From NCBI RefSeq assembly GCF_029813115.1, contig NZ_JAPZDS010000003.1, positions 1 to 64,000 on the forward strand: 64,000 nucleotides of DNA, in the 5' to 3' direction. Each line of letters begins with the position of its first letter. Positions within the stretch are counted from its first letter, which is position 1. Shown piece by piece: positions 11,268-20,005 of this stretch. Made by a program: the position numbers and the translations under genes. The notes below the pieces were generated by a model. The model ran no database searches, had not been told where the DNA came from, and was given only the letters and a program-made list of their open reading frames with translations. The DNA is from Aureimonas sp. SK2 (lineage in GTDB: Bacteria > Pseudomonadota > Alphaproteobacteria > Rhizobiales > Rhizobiaceae).

Positions 11268-12017
11268 TCACTCGGCCGCGATCAGGGACGCCCTCGCGGC
11301 AGCGGGCCACTCGTTGAACACCTCACCTTCGAGCGTGCGACCGGCCGCCTTGGGCGTCCGCCCTCCCCACTGCTTGAAGAAGAACGGAACGCCGGCAGCC
11401 CGGCACCGGTTGCGGACGTCGAGGACCCAAGCAGGATCCATCGGCCTGGCTCGCGGGCCGCTCTCTCCACCGACGATCACCCAGTGGATGCCTGTCAGGT
11501 CCAGGTCGCCGACGGGCCCGATCAGCGGCTCGATCGAGAGGAAACGCACGCCAGCCCTGGCCTGACGCAAATGACGGACGCGCGTGAGCATGTGTCCGTC
11601 CTCGACCGAGACGCCGAGCCAAATATGCTCGGGCGGCGTCCGGTCCGCGTAACGCCTGTTGACGTAGTCCCTGAGCAGCGAACTCCGCTTCGTCAGGATC
11701 TGGTACTCGTGCCAGTCGGCCGCCTCCATGGTGTTGAATACCCTGTCGACGAAGTCTGTCGGTACGTCCTTGTGGAATAGGTCGCTCATCGAGTTGACGA
11801 AGATCATGCGGGGACGTCGCCACGACAAAGGCTGGTCTAGCCTTTTCGGCCGCAACGTCAGATCGAAACCATTCTCGAATGGGTGTCCCGGCACACCGCG
11901 AAACCGCTCAGAGAAACGCTCAGCATAGCAGAGGTCGCAGCCGGCGCTGACTTTCGTACAGCCCGTGACGGGGTTCCAAGTTGAGTTCGTCCACTCAATG
12001 TCCGAGGTCGCAGCCAT
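11268..12017 (-). CDS. DUF5131 (phage Gp37/Gp68) three-Cys protein
   Basis: Belongs to the Gp37Gp68/DUF5131 family, with the N-terminal IEWTNSTWNPVTGC signature. The three cysteines are at residues 20, 27 and 30 (C-x6-C-x2-C), an arrangement proposed to hold an iron-sulfur cluster as in radical-SAM-like enzymes. Later blocks MIFVNSMSDLFH, WLGVSVED, FLSIEPLIGP and WVIVGGESG are all typical. ATG 12017 gives 249 residues; a TTG at 12035 would add six. It pairs with the downstream TcmP gene. The biochemical function of the pair is not known. Confidence 0.88.
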   Translation of the reverse strand: MAATSDIEWTNSTWNPVTGCTKVSAGCDLCYAERFSERFRGVPGHPFENGFDLTLRPKRLDQPLSWRRPRMIFVNSMSDLFHKDVPTDFVDRVFNTMEAADWHEYQILTKRSSLLRDYVNRRYADRTPPEHIWLGVSVEDGHMLTRVRHLRQARAGVRFLSIEPLIGPVGDLDLTGIHWVIVGGESGPRARPMDPAWVLDVRNRCRAAGVPFFFKQWGGRTPKAAGRTLEGEVFNEWPAAARASLIAAE

Positions 12018-12049
12018 GGAACGAAAATAGAACAATCGCCCGGAATGTG

Positions 12050-13966
12050 CTAGCGATTCCTCGGATCGCCAACTAGCCGAGAGCCTAGGCCCACCAATCT
12101 GCGAGAAGCCACTGGATCATCTCGAACGGCCTTTTCCAACACGTTCGGGTCACCCACAAGCACGACCTGTTCGCTAGCCCTCGTGATCGCCGTGTAGATC
12201 AGGGAGCGGTCTAGGATGCGGCTTGCGACGACGGGGACGATGACCCGCGGAAACTGCGATCCCTGCGCCTTGTGCACCGTCATCGCGTAGGCGAGCGACA
12301 GGTTCGCCCGATCGGACGTCGTGAACTGCTCAGGTCCATCTCCGAAGTCGCAGACCATCCCTGTTTCGCCGATCGCCGTGACGACGCCCAACGAGCCGTT
12401 TCGAAGCCCACGCTGATAGTCGTTCCGCAGATACATGACCGGTTCGCCGACGCAGAACCCATGCCACGCCGGCCGCCCACCCGAGACGATTCGATGGAAG
12501 GTGCCGTTCAGGCTCTCGGTCCCCCAGGCCGGTGAACGAACGGCCGACAGGATCCGCAGGTCGCCTCCTATCCCGCCGATCTCCGCCGCGAGATCGACGA
12601 CGGTGTCCTTGATCCGCTCGGGATGACACGCGACGACCGAGACACCGGTGCCAAGTCCGTCGAAGGCCGGGGGCATCTCGATCCGCCCCTCACGGACCGC
12701 ACGGGAGATCGCCGGAATGCCGGATCGCCCGGTCTGACGATACACGCGGGTCAGTTCGACCTTCGGAATGATCGGGATCCCGGCCAGCACGTGCAGTGTC
12801 AGACCGAAGCCGATCGGCGGAAGCTGACCAGGGTCGCCTACGAGGAGGAGCCGAGCTTCGTCGGGCATGGCCCGCAGGATGCGGTAGAGGGTCGGGAGAT
12901 CGAGCATCGAAGCCTCGTCCACGACGAGAAGCGTCTCGGCGCCCATGGGCATGTCGCCGGCAGACCGCTTCTTCAGGAACGCGGCGATCGTCATCGCGGG
13001 ACGACCTGTCGTCTCGGTGATGCGCATGGCGGCTCGCCCAGCCAGAGCCACCATGACCGTGGTCCGTCCGAAGGTGTCGCAGGCGGCCCCGATCGCCTTA
13101 AGGACGGTCGTCTTCCCGACGCCGGCGCCGCCGGTGACGATCGCGATCCGTTCCGTCGTGGCGACGCGGACCGCCCTCGCCTGGTCCTCGTCGAGGGAGA
13201 GCCGATGGCGTGAGGTCCAGTCATTCAGGAATGTGGCGATCTCGCCCGGATCGACGCGCCGGGCGACGAGATCGCCGGAGGGAGGCGTCGCCACCATCGT
13301 CCGGAGGCGGGCCGCCACGTAGTCCTCCATTGCGGCGCACCCGGCGCTCTGCCAGCCGTCCCCGAGGGCGAACGCCGCTCCATCGTCCGCTGCGATCCCG
13401 ACCGCGTAGGAGGACAGGTCCTGGCCGATCGTAGCCGCGACGTCGTTCCGAAGATGATCGTCGGCGATCCACGTATGGCCGGCGTCGAGCCTCCTGTAGA
13501 GCACGTCCTCGACGGCCGCAGCCATCCTGAACGCGTGCTCCGGACGCCAGCCGAGCCGCATGGCCACCGCGTCGATCTTCCGGAAGCTCTCGAACGCCAT
13601 CAGCGAATAGGGGTTCTCCGAGACGATGCGGGCGGCCTCCGCGCCCCACAGATCCACGGCGCGTGTGGCGAGACGCGGATCGAAGCCGTTCTCGGAGAGC
13701 CAGACGACAACGTCGCCTCGGGCGAGGTTCGTCCGCCAGGCTTCGATCAAGGATGTCGCGAGATCCGCACCGAGGATCGGCACCAAGGGCGTCGGATCGC
13801 CCGAGCCCAGCACGGACGCCAGTTTCTCTCCGAACGCCTCCGCGAGCCTGGATGCGCGAGCGAAGCCGATCCCCTCGAACTCCGGGCTCGTGGCCAGATG
13901 ACGGGCAACGGCATCGGTCGAGGACATCGTCGGTTGGGAGGCCGAAGGCCGCGAAGGGCGGTTCAC
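12050..13966 (-). CDS. RecD2-like superfamily 1 DNA helicase
   Basis: A 638-residue ATP-dependent helicase of the RecD/RecD2 type. Residues 25-55 look like a helix-hairpin-helix region. The motor has Walker A GGAGVGKT at 279-286, Walker B VVDEAS at 348-353, GDPGQLPPIG at 377-386, VYRQTGRSG, and the 2B-like motif AYAMTVHKAQGSQF near the C terminus. It starts with GTG overlapping the previous stop (GTGA); ATG 13927 is an alternative. It is in the gin operon, and a degraded second copy of its 3' end lies at 9294-9414. This implies the helicase was a standard part of two related islands. Confidence 0.88.
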   Translation of the reverse strand: MNRPSRPSASQPTMSSTDAVARHLATSPEFEGIGFARASRLAEAFGEKLASVLGSGDPTPLVPILGADLATSLIEAWRTNLARGDVVVWLSENGFDPRLATRAVDLWGAEAARIVSENPYSLMAFESFRKIDAVAMRLGWRPEHAFRMAAAVEDVLYRRLDAGHTWIADDHLRNDVAATIGQDLSSYAVGIAADDGAAFALGDGWQSAGCAAMEDYVAARLRTMVATPPSGDLVARRVDPGEIATFLNDWTSRHRLSLDEDQARAVRVATTERIAIVTGGAGVGKTTVLKAIGAACDTFGRTTVMVALAGRAAMRITETTGRPAMTIAAFLKKRSAGDMPMGAETLLVVDEASMLDLPTLYRILRAMPDEARLLLVGDPGQLPPIGFGLTLHVLAGIPIIPKVELTRVYRQTGRSGIPAISRAVREGRIEMPPAFDGLGTGVSVVACHPERIKDTVVDLAAEIGGIGGDLRILSAVRSPAWGTESLNGTFHRIVSGGRPAWHGFCVGEPVMYLRNDYQRGLRNGSLGVVTAIGETGMVCDFGDGPEQFTTSDRANLSLAYAMTVHKAQGSQFPRVIVPVVASRILDRSLIYTAITRASEQVVLVGDPNVLEKAVRDDPVASRRLVGLGSRLVGDPRNR

Positions 13967-14415
13967 GGCTTTCCGGTCTTCTCGAGCGACGGTCCGAAGG
14001 ACACGACGCGACGGCCTGTCTCGACCATGTAGTCCTCGAGATGCTGCAGTCGGCGCAGCTTCTCACGAAGGGCGACATTCTCGGCCCGGACGGCGGATAG
14101 CTGCTGTTCCAGTTGCTGGATCCGTCGGTCCTTCCGATCGTGAACGGGCTTCTGATCGTCCTCTGGGTCGTCAGGGTTACTGCTCGTCGACGCCGTCGAC
14201 GGTTGCCGTTCGAAGAAGGCGGCCAAGAGCGATACCGCACCGGGGTTCTTGTAGAGCACCTGACGGTCGAAGCCGCACGCGATCGCGATGGCCGACAGGT
14301 TGGGCTTCCCGTTTCGCATCGGGAGGGCGTCACCGGCGGCTGTCACCGCATCGAGGTAAGCCTCGAGCCGCGCCACGTTCTCGGCCCCAAGATCCGTGCC
14401 GGACCGAGCGTTCAC
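13963..14415 (-). CDS. Small HTH/coiled-coil protein of the gin operon
   Basis: A 150-residue protein starting with GTG inside a four-base overlap (GTGA) with the upstream gene. The N-terminal half looks like a helix-turn-helix region (KPNLSAIAIACGFDRQVLYK), followed by a low-complexity Ser/Asp linker and a coiled coil with regular leucines (IQQLEQQLSAVRAENVALRE). It ends in a GTGA overlap with the helicase. Its architecture is like GinD/TnpC-type accessory proteins of recombinase-trio elements. Either this or the 196-residue protein before it could be the true GinD. Confidence 0.65.
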   Translation of the reverse strand: MNARSGTDLGAENVARLEAYLDAVTAAGDALPMRNGKPNLSAIAIACGFDRQVLYKNPGAVSLLAAFFERQPSTASTSSNPDDPEDDQKPVHDRKDRRIQQLEQQLSAVRAENVALREKLRRLQHLEDYMVETGRRVVSFGPSLEKTGKP

Positions 14416-15002
14416 GTTCGACCCTGCCGATCGAACTTCTTCGGAAGCGGCCGTGCCATCTCCTCCTCGGACTGTGCGCCCAGCGCCTTGTTGTAGGTCA
14501 GGATCGAGAACCGTTCCTCATAGGCCGCGAGCTTCCGGCGAAGCTCCTCGTTCTCCTGCCGGATCGCGTCGCGTTCGCGGCGCAGCACCACCACTTCGGG
14601 ATCGTGGTTCCTTCTCGGATTGCGATCCGTCCGGGTCTTCTCCGCCTGGAGTTGGGTGGAGCGAAGTTCGTACGCCTCCTGGATACGGAGGTGCCGGGCC
14701 AGGGCCTGACGGGTCCAGCCCTTGCCGTCCGATCCCAACCGAGGCTTCGTATCGTCGATCTTCTGGATGTCGCGGGCGACCCGCCGGCACACATCCGCCC
14801 AGGTCATCGGCAGGGCGGGCCATGCCAGGATCAGAGCCCTGATGGCCTCGACGTCCTTCTCCTCCAGGAAGCGCCGGCCGGCCGATCTCGGAGCCCCGCG
14901 AACCCTCCGTGCACCCTCTCCAGGCGGTTTTCTGGTCGCCACGCTCCGGCCCTTCACATGCAACTGGGGTGGCCGATGCCGACCTAGGTTCGAGGATTGC
15001 AT
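14412..15002 (-). CDS. ginD: Putative GinD, HTH/coiled-coil recombination accessory protein
   Basis: A 196-residue basic protein, the first small gene after the recombinase trio. The middle contains a helix-rich segment that may be helix-turn-helix (GWTRQALARHLRIQEAYELR), followed by a charged coiled coil (LRRERDAIRQENEELRRKL). In GInt islands a fourth gene of about this size and type is needed for recombination, hence the symbol, given by position and architecture. GTG 14942, preceded by AAGG at better spacing, is a plausible alternative start. The gene is separated from ginC by 259 bases and overlaps the next gene by four. Confidence 0.6.
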   Translation of the reverse strand: MQSSNLGRHRPPQLHVKGRSVATRKPPGEGARRVRGAPRSAGRRFLEEKDVEAIRALILAWPALPMTWADVCRRVARDIQKIDDTKPRLGSDGKGWTRQALARHLRIQEAYELRSTQLQAEKTRTDRNPRRNHDPEVVVLRRERDAIRQENEELRRKLAAYEERFSILTYNKALGAQSEEEMARPLPKKFDRQGRT

Positions 15003-15261
15003 TCGAAGATTGCATCCAACCTTTCAAAATTCGGTTGCGGTCCGGGCAAGCGTCGTCGGGCCGCCGCAGGGCGGCGGTCTTGGCTCTGGATGACGATCAC
15101 GGGGGCGCGCAGGCGCCTGGAGGCTCGTTGCCCCTGGGATCGTCGAGACGAAGTTTGTCCGTATGGAAGATGGATATCGGGGCGCGATGCACATCAGCAA
15201 GTGCCTGGCAAGCGCCGACCGGTTTCATGGTAAACCGGTCGTTAACAGAGTGGCTCCGATC
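15003..15261. other. Gap in the gin operon between ginC and ginD
   Basis: 259 bases without a convincing gene, the only sizeable gap in an otherwise overlapping nine-gene run. It holds the perfect inverted repeat described separately and may carry a promoter for ginD and the cargo. Confidence 0.45.
15217..15240. repeat. Perfect 9-bp inverted repeat after ginC
   Basis: GACCGGTTT at 15217-15225 and AAACCGGTC at 15232-15240, with a six-base spacer. It starts 22 bases past the ginC stop. There is no T-tract on the minus strand, so it is not a normal intrinsic terminator. It could be an operator for a second promoter driving ginD and cargo, or a recombinase-binding site. Confidence 0.6.
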
Positions 15262-17235
15262 TCAGGCGCGGGCGGAGGTCGACGCACCCAGATGGACGAG
15301 CGTGCCATCGGGTATGCTGTCGTCGGCGTGGATCGCGATGACGGCCTCGAGGCCGGCCTGCTTCCGACGATGTGCCTCCTCCCACCGCGACGCGCCGTAG
15401 GTGCCGTCCGCCGCCTCGAGAGCCGCGATCTGCAGGGCCATGCCGATCTCAGCGGCCTGCCGTTCGGCCTCGTCCCGATGGGCAAGGTTTCCCTTGTCGA
15501 CGACATGCTCGTTGCACGTCGAACAGTCGCCGTGGACCGGACAGGGGGCTAGGCTCCAGTCGTGGATGCAGAGGCCGATCTCCGTTACGTGCGCCGTGGC
15601 GATCTGTGCCTCTAGAAAGGCGGTGCGTTCGGCCGGCGGCAGTCGCTCGCGCACGGCGGCCAGGCCACCGCGCATCTCGCCCTTCTCGGCCAGGGTCCTG
15701 ACATGCTCTGCGAGTGCACGGCCACTGACGTGGTCGTATGCGGCGTTCTGCGACATGTCCTTCCGGCCCGACCACCTCGCGACGAGTTCCTGGGCGAGAC
15801 CACCCTCCTGGGCCAGGGTGTTGAGCCAGTGCCGGAACTGGTGAGTGGTCATCTCGATCGGCGATCCGTCCGGCTCGGTAAAGCCGAATGCGGCGAAGAT
15901 CGACCGCTTGCCGTGGCGACCGGTGATGAAGTCGCTCATGGCCTGCGACTGGAGAAGGCGTACCGTCCGTGGGATCGTCGCTCGGCCGGGATGCAGGGCG
16001 TTCTCCCGTACGAGGAACATGTGCCGGTGAAGCGGAACGGGAAACCCTTTCGAGATCGTCGGTAGATCCGACAACATCGCATCGACCATGGCCTGTCGTG
16101 GAACCGATTGGACGCCCCCGGCGCCTGCGATCATCGTGATGCCTTTTCCGACGCACCACTGACGCCCGCCGCCCCGGCCGGCTAGACCGAGAACGTCGGC
16201 GACCTCACCGGTCGTGAGCGAAGCGTCCCCTTCCCTGTCAAGACGGTCGATCGGGATACGTCCTGGGTTCTGGTGCATCCACGAGGCGTCGTTCCGAACA
16301 GCCTCGGTGAGCCGGCGACAGTCCGCGACAGCCCGCCTAGCGACGTCGACCATGGCCGATGGAATCCACTTGATCGTGGCGCCGAACCCCTTCTCCGCGT
16401 GATACCGAATTCCGTATCGGATGACCGGTTCACCATCGTCTCCGATCAGCGGCTCACCATTTTCGTACGCCTCCTCCTCGACCTCGCAGTCGACCGGGAT
16501 CGACAGCAGTTCGTTGATTCGCCATCCGCCACAGACCAGGAGTTCGACGACCCGCATCCGCAGGACGTCCATGTCTTCGGTCACCAAGGCCGAGATCCGC
16601 GGCAGTGCGTCCAGCGCGGCCTGCGATGGAAGGCGGCTCTCTCTGCGCTGCGCGGCCTCTACCGTGATCCGGTCGTCGCTGCTGGGGCGCGAGATTGTGT
16701 TCTTCCAGCCGATCCGAACCCGCGAGAGGTTATACGCATCGATCTCCCGTCCGATCTCCGCGAGCATCTTCCCGGTCGCGTAGGCGGACGCAGCCGCTTC
16801 CGAAGCCTTGGCTTGCCTTGCCGCCTCGTCGAAGTGTCGAGGTAGAAGTCGGCAGGGATCGTACTCGTCGCCAGCCAGGACATCGTGGAGGAATCGTCCG
16901 GCCCGGATCATCACCCGGTGATTTTCCGCGTACTGAGGTCGGGCGGCCTCACGAAGCCGTACGACAGCCTTCAGAAAGTCCGAGAACGGACGCTCGAGGG
17001 CGACCGAGGAATCGTTGCCCCTGGCGCCGCCCTTGCCCGCCAGAAAGTGCAGCGCCTTCGCGCCTGTCTTGCCTGAGGTTTCTCGGATTGCCTTGGCTAG
17101 CGTGACGTCTCGCCAGATGTCCTGATCCCATTCGACGGGGCCGAAGGCCAAGCACGCCTTGGCCTTCGCGATGTAGCTCGTCAGCGCGGCCGATGCGTCG
17201 AGAGTACGCGCCGATGGAAGGACGACGACGTTCAT
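15262..17235 (-). CDS. ginC: Tyrosine recombinase, third of trio (GinC-like)
   Basis: A 657-residue tyrosine recombinase. Catalytic residues visible: Arg239 in GGWRINELL, His465-x-x-Arg468 in THQFRHW, Arg491 (in WSGRKD, where His/Trp is usual) and nucleophile Tyr500 in NAAYDH. After the catalytic domain, Cys556, 565, 571 and 574 (LCIHDWSLAPCPVHGDCSTC) form a likely zinc-binding cluster. The ATG overlaps the ginB stop by four bases. In GInts three such recombinases act together in integration and excision. Confidence 0.88.
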   Translation of the reverse strand: MNVVVLPSARTLDASAALTSYIAKAKACLAFGPVEWDQDIWRDVTLAKAIRETSGKTGAKALHFLAGKGGARGNDSSVALERPFSDFLKAVVRLREAARPQYAENHRVMIRAGRFLHDVLAGDEYDPCRLLPRHFDEAARQAKASEAAASAYATGKMLAEIGREIDAYNLSRVRIGWKNTISRPSSDDRITVEAAQRRESRLPSQAALDALPRISALVTEDMDVLRMRVVELLVCGGWRINELLSIPVDCEVEEEAYENGEPLIGDDGEPVIRYGIRYHAEKGFGATIKWIPSAMVDVARRAVADCRRLTEAVRNDASWMHQNPGRIPIDRLDREGDASLTTGEVADVLGLAGRGGGRQWCVGKGITMIAGAGGVQSVPRQAMVDAMLSDLPTISKGFPVPLHRHMFLVRENALHPGRATIPRTVRLLQSQAMSDFITGRHGKRSIFAAFGFTEPDGSPIEMTTHQFRHWLNTLAQEGGLAQELVARWSGRKDMSQNAAYDHVSGRALAEHVRTLAEKGEMRGGLAAVRERLPPAERTAFLEAQIATAHVTEIGLCIHDWSLAPCPVHGDCSTCNEHVVDKGNLAHRDEAERQAAEIGMALQIAALEAADGTYGASRWEEAHRRKQAGLEAVIAIHADDSIPDGTLVHLGASTSARA

Positions 17236-18794
17236 ACCGACACTCCGTTCCTGGCGACCCCGATCCGCTCGATGACGTCGGCGACCGCGAGGATCGTGTC
17301 GTCCATGAGAGTGACCATCCGGCCGTCCTGCCCTGCCACGGCCCGCCGCTCACGGTCCTTCAGGAGATCGTCGAGAAGCAGATGATGGGGCCCGTCCATC
17401 CAGGGCTGGAAGGAGTCGCAGGTGTAACAGGCGACGGGCGCCATCAGCCTGCAGAACGAGAACGATCCGCAGGTTCCGACTGGCTTTACCGCACCAGCGT
17501 CCTTGTCGATCACAGCGACGCGGCTCGTCGGGTCATTCCCGCGCAGTGCATCACCCTCACCTGGAACGATCTTACCCATGAACGCCTGCGCGACCGGCGC
17601 GAGTTTTACCGCCATCGCTTTGTCGAGCTTGGGGACGATGTCCGACTTGATGTTGAAATACACCGCCACGTTTTGGAGGTCGGTATGATCTAGCAGATCC
17701 GCCACCTCGCGCTTCGGGACGCCCTCTCGGACGAGGCGCGATGCGAATGTGTATCGGAGCCGGCGTGGAGTGACGTGTAGCTGTTGACCGGTCCTGTGAG
17801 ATTTCACGTCCAGCTTATCAACGGCCTTGGTGATCAGCCTCGTCACTTCGACCGAAGAAAGATGTAAAGCATATTGCTCCATCGGCGTGTTCAGCATGGA
17901 GACACGAGGCTTCTTCCGGCTGATCAATGGGGTTGCCACTGTAGACGGAACGTTCGTTAGTTCGCTACGTCGGCGTTCCGAATTTTGCGCAAGCTGAAGA
18001 ACTACTTCGCCAATCTCCGCGGTGAGGCGTCGGGGCCGGAATTCGCTCCGGAGAAAAGCGGCGCGCTTTTTCATTCGAGGTAGGTCGATCTGAACGAACG
18101 TCTGAGTAGCGTCGCCGGTCTCGAAAATTTTGACATCGCACGTCCGTAGAAGTGCGATCTGCTCCGGGTTGGAACCGAATGCCACCAGAAGCCACAGTGC
18201 AGCCTCTTCCTCGATCGAGAGCACATTGCTCGACCTTGCGGTCCTCAATGCGTTGAGGAAGCAGGTGATCTCTAGATCGCTTAAGGGTCCTGATTCAGGA
18301 TCAGCCGATAGAACGGCCTGACCCTTCGTATTGCCGCCAATGCGAAGTCGTTCGACTTCGAAAGCGACATCCTTGTCGAAGCGGGGATAGTCGTGGGCGG
18401 CGCACCACTGATACCACTGGCGAACGTAATGCACGCGATAGGTGTCAGTACGATCCTGACCGAGAAGTTCGGTGAACACCGTGAGCGGTATATCGCCGCC
18501 ACGATCCAGGACGTCAAGAAACGCTGACGATCTGAAAATCAATCGAAGGGCGCTGAACGTGTTCGAAACCGACGCAGGACTTTGGCTTTCAACGACCGAT
18601 TTCATGAAGCCGACCACCGCGCCTAACAGATCGTCGGGCAACTGAGCAAATGCCTGCCAGTCGAGGACCGCCCTGTTGGTGGACAGGAAATTGAGGCGCC
18701 ACGTCGAGCCCACGGAAGCGACTTTCATACCGGCAAGGTCGAGCAGCGGCTCGCGCAGCCAATAGGCTCGTTCGCGAACTGGAAGAGTCTTCAT
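17232..18794 (-). CDS. ginB: Tyrosine recombinase-like protein, second of trio (GinB-like)
   Basis: A 520-residue member of the recombinase trio. I start it at ATG 18794, which overlaps the ginA stop as ATGA; a start at 18812 would add six residues. The catalytic fold is clear, but residues deviate. The first Arg position is Asn209 (FGSNPEQIALL). The HxxR motif is Arg344-x-x-Arg347 (TPRRLRYTF). His370 and Tyr379 remain (LLDHTDLQNVAVYF). Cys442, 448, 456 and 459 near the C terminus form a putative zinc cluster. With Arg I absent it may be catalytically weak and act structurally in a heteromeric complex. Confidence 0.85.
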   Translation of the reverse strand: MKTLPVRERAYWLREPLLDLAGMKVASVGSTWRLNFLSTNRAVLDWQAFAQLPDDLLGAVVGFMKSVVESQSPASVSNTFSALRLIFRSSAFLDVLDRGGDIPLTVFTELLGQDRTDTYRVHYVRQWYQWCAAHDYPRFDKDVAFEVERLRIGGNTKGQAVLSADPESGPLSDLEITCFLNALRTARSSNVLSIEEEAALWLLVAFGSNPEQIALLRTCDVKIFETGDATQTFVQIDLPRMKKRAAFLRSEFRPRRLTAEIGEVVLQLAQNSERRRSELTNVPSTVATPLISRKKPRVSMLNTPMEQYALHLSSVEVTRLITKAVDKLDVKSHRTGQQLHVTPRRLRYTFASRLVREGVPKREVADLLDHTDLQNVAVYFNIKSDIVPKLDKAMAVKLAPVAQAFMGKIVPGEGDALRGNDPTSRVAVIDKDAGAVKPVGTCGSFSFCRLMAPVACYTCDSFQPWMDGPHHLLLDDLLKDRERRAVAGQDGRMVTLMDDTILAVADVIERIGVARNGVSV

Positions 18795-20005
18795 TTCGCC
18801 TGCCCCTCCCAACTCCGTTTCTGCATGCGGAGGGAGGCCGCCGCAGCCTTCCGACGGGTACTGCGCGCCTGGTATGCTTCCCCCTGGTTCGAGGTCTTGG
18901 TCCAGCCGAACGTATAGTTCCTGCGCTGCTTCTCCTCCCCCTCACCCCAGCCTTCCTCGTCGGCCAGGTCGCTGAGCCTGTCGTTGGCGGTATGCCTGAG
19001 GTGGTGCGTGGTGAAGTCCGCCGGGAGGCCGTCCACGCGCCGACGAAGCAGTTCGAACATGTCGTTCACCGCCTCGAGAGAGAGCGGCCCGCCCATCCTG
19101 TTGATGAAGACGAACGGCGTCTTCTTGTGTCCCGGATAGGTCTTGCGATGGACGACGACCCATTCTCGCAACGCTTCGACGAGGGCCGGTCCGAGAGGCA
19201 GATCCCGTCCCTGCGTCTTCGCCCGTGGCTCGACCCTTCGCGGATCGTCGATCTCGTCCACGCGCACGACGATCCGGATCTTGGGCTCCGCACCTGTCAG
19301 GTAGAGATCCTCGCCCTTGACCTTGAGCGCTTCGGCCCGCCTCACGCCGAGGAGGAAGTAGAGGAGGAGAAGAGCGTAGTTGCGAGCTTGGTGCTGCGCC
19401 TGGAAGGGGTTGGTCGGGCTGCCTGGACGGATCGCCTCGAGGAAAAGCCGCTGGACCTCCTCGTCGACGCCTTCACGCGCCTTGGTGCGAGGCGACGGCA
19501 GGTTCGCCACCATTGACACCCGGAAATCCTCAAGGCGCCGCCTATGCTCGACGGCGCGTCCGTGCTCACGGGTCGGGATACGGCGGAGCACGTTCTCCGC
19601 GTGCCAGGTGACGTAGTCCCGCACGGCATGGCATCGATTGTAGTAGTGCCCCGAGCCCACCGTGACAGCGTCTTCGCCTCCGGACGACGCCGGGAGCTTC
19701 AGACGCAGTTCGCGACGGAGGCTGTGGATCTCTGCTGCCTCGAACAGGATGCCGGTTCCGAGACGCTCCTGAAGATCGATCCTCGGCTCCCGCTTCCATG
19801 CCCATTCCAGCATGATCGCGACGGCCTGCATCGAAAGATACATGGTGTTGGGCGAACAGCCTCGCTCCCGCAGAACCATGAGACCGTAGAGGGTCGTCGC
19901 TTCGAGAGCGATCCCGTCAGGCGGACCCTCGACGAGGACGAAACGCTCGCCCGTCGACGGGAATGTCGTTGTCTTTACGCGGAAGTTCCGTTTTTCCGTA
20001 ACCAA
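18791..20005 (-). CDS. ginA: Tyrosine recombinase, first of trio (GinA-like)
   Basis: A 404-residue tyrosine recombinase with a complete catalytic set: Arg222 in GVRRAEAL, Lys263 in RAKTQGRDLP, His334-x-x-Arg337 in THHLRHT, Trp368 at the second His/Trp position and nucleophile Tyr378 in GEAYQARSTR. The N-terminal third should be the core DNA-binding domain. It is the first gene of the gin operon. The perfect 10-base inverted repeat at 20019-20052 lies just upstream, where promoter and island end should be. Three overlapping recombinases exclude an ordinary single-integrase prophage. Confidence 0.9.
   Translation of the reverse strand: MVTEKRNFRVKTTTFPSTGERFVLVEGPPDGIALEATTLYGLMVLRERGCSPNTMYLSMQAVAIMLEWAWKREPRIDLQERLGTGILFEAAEIHSLRRELRLKLPASSGGEDAVTVGSGHYYNRCHAVRDYVTWHAENVLRRIPTREHGRAVEHRRRLEDFRVSMVANLPSPRTKAREGVDEEVQRLFLEAIRPGSPTNPFQAQHQARNYALLLLYFLLGVRRAEALKVKGEDLYLTGAEPKIRIVVRVDEIDDPRRVEPRAKTQGRDLPLGPALVEALREWVVVHRKTYPGHKKTPFVFINRMGGPLSLEAVNDMFELLRRRVDGLPADFTTHHLRHTANDRLSDLADEEGWGEGEEKQRRNYTFGWTKTSNQGEAYQARSTRRKAAAASLRMQKRSWEGQAK

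Noticed and set aside
12050-20005. Reading the recombinase trio as a RIT element or as Tn554
   Set aside because: RIT recombinases are smaller and lie between terminal inverted repeats; Tn554 has two recombinases plus TnpC. Sizes of 404, 520 and 657 residues followed by a small HTH gene fit the GInt plan better.
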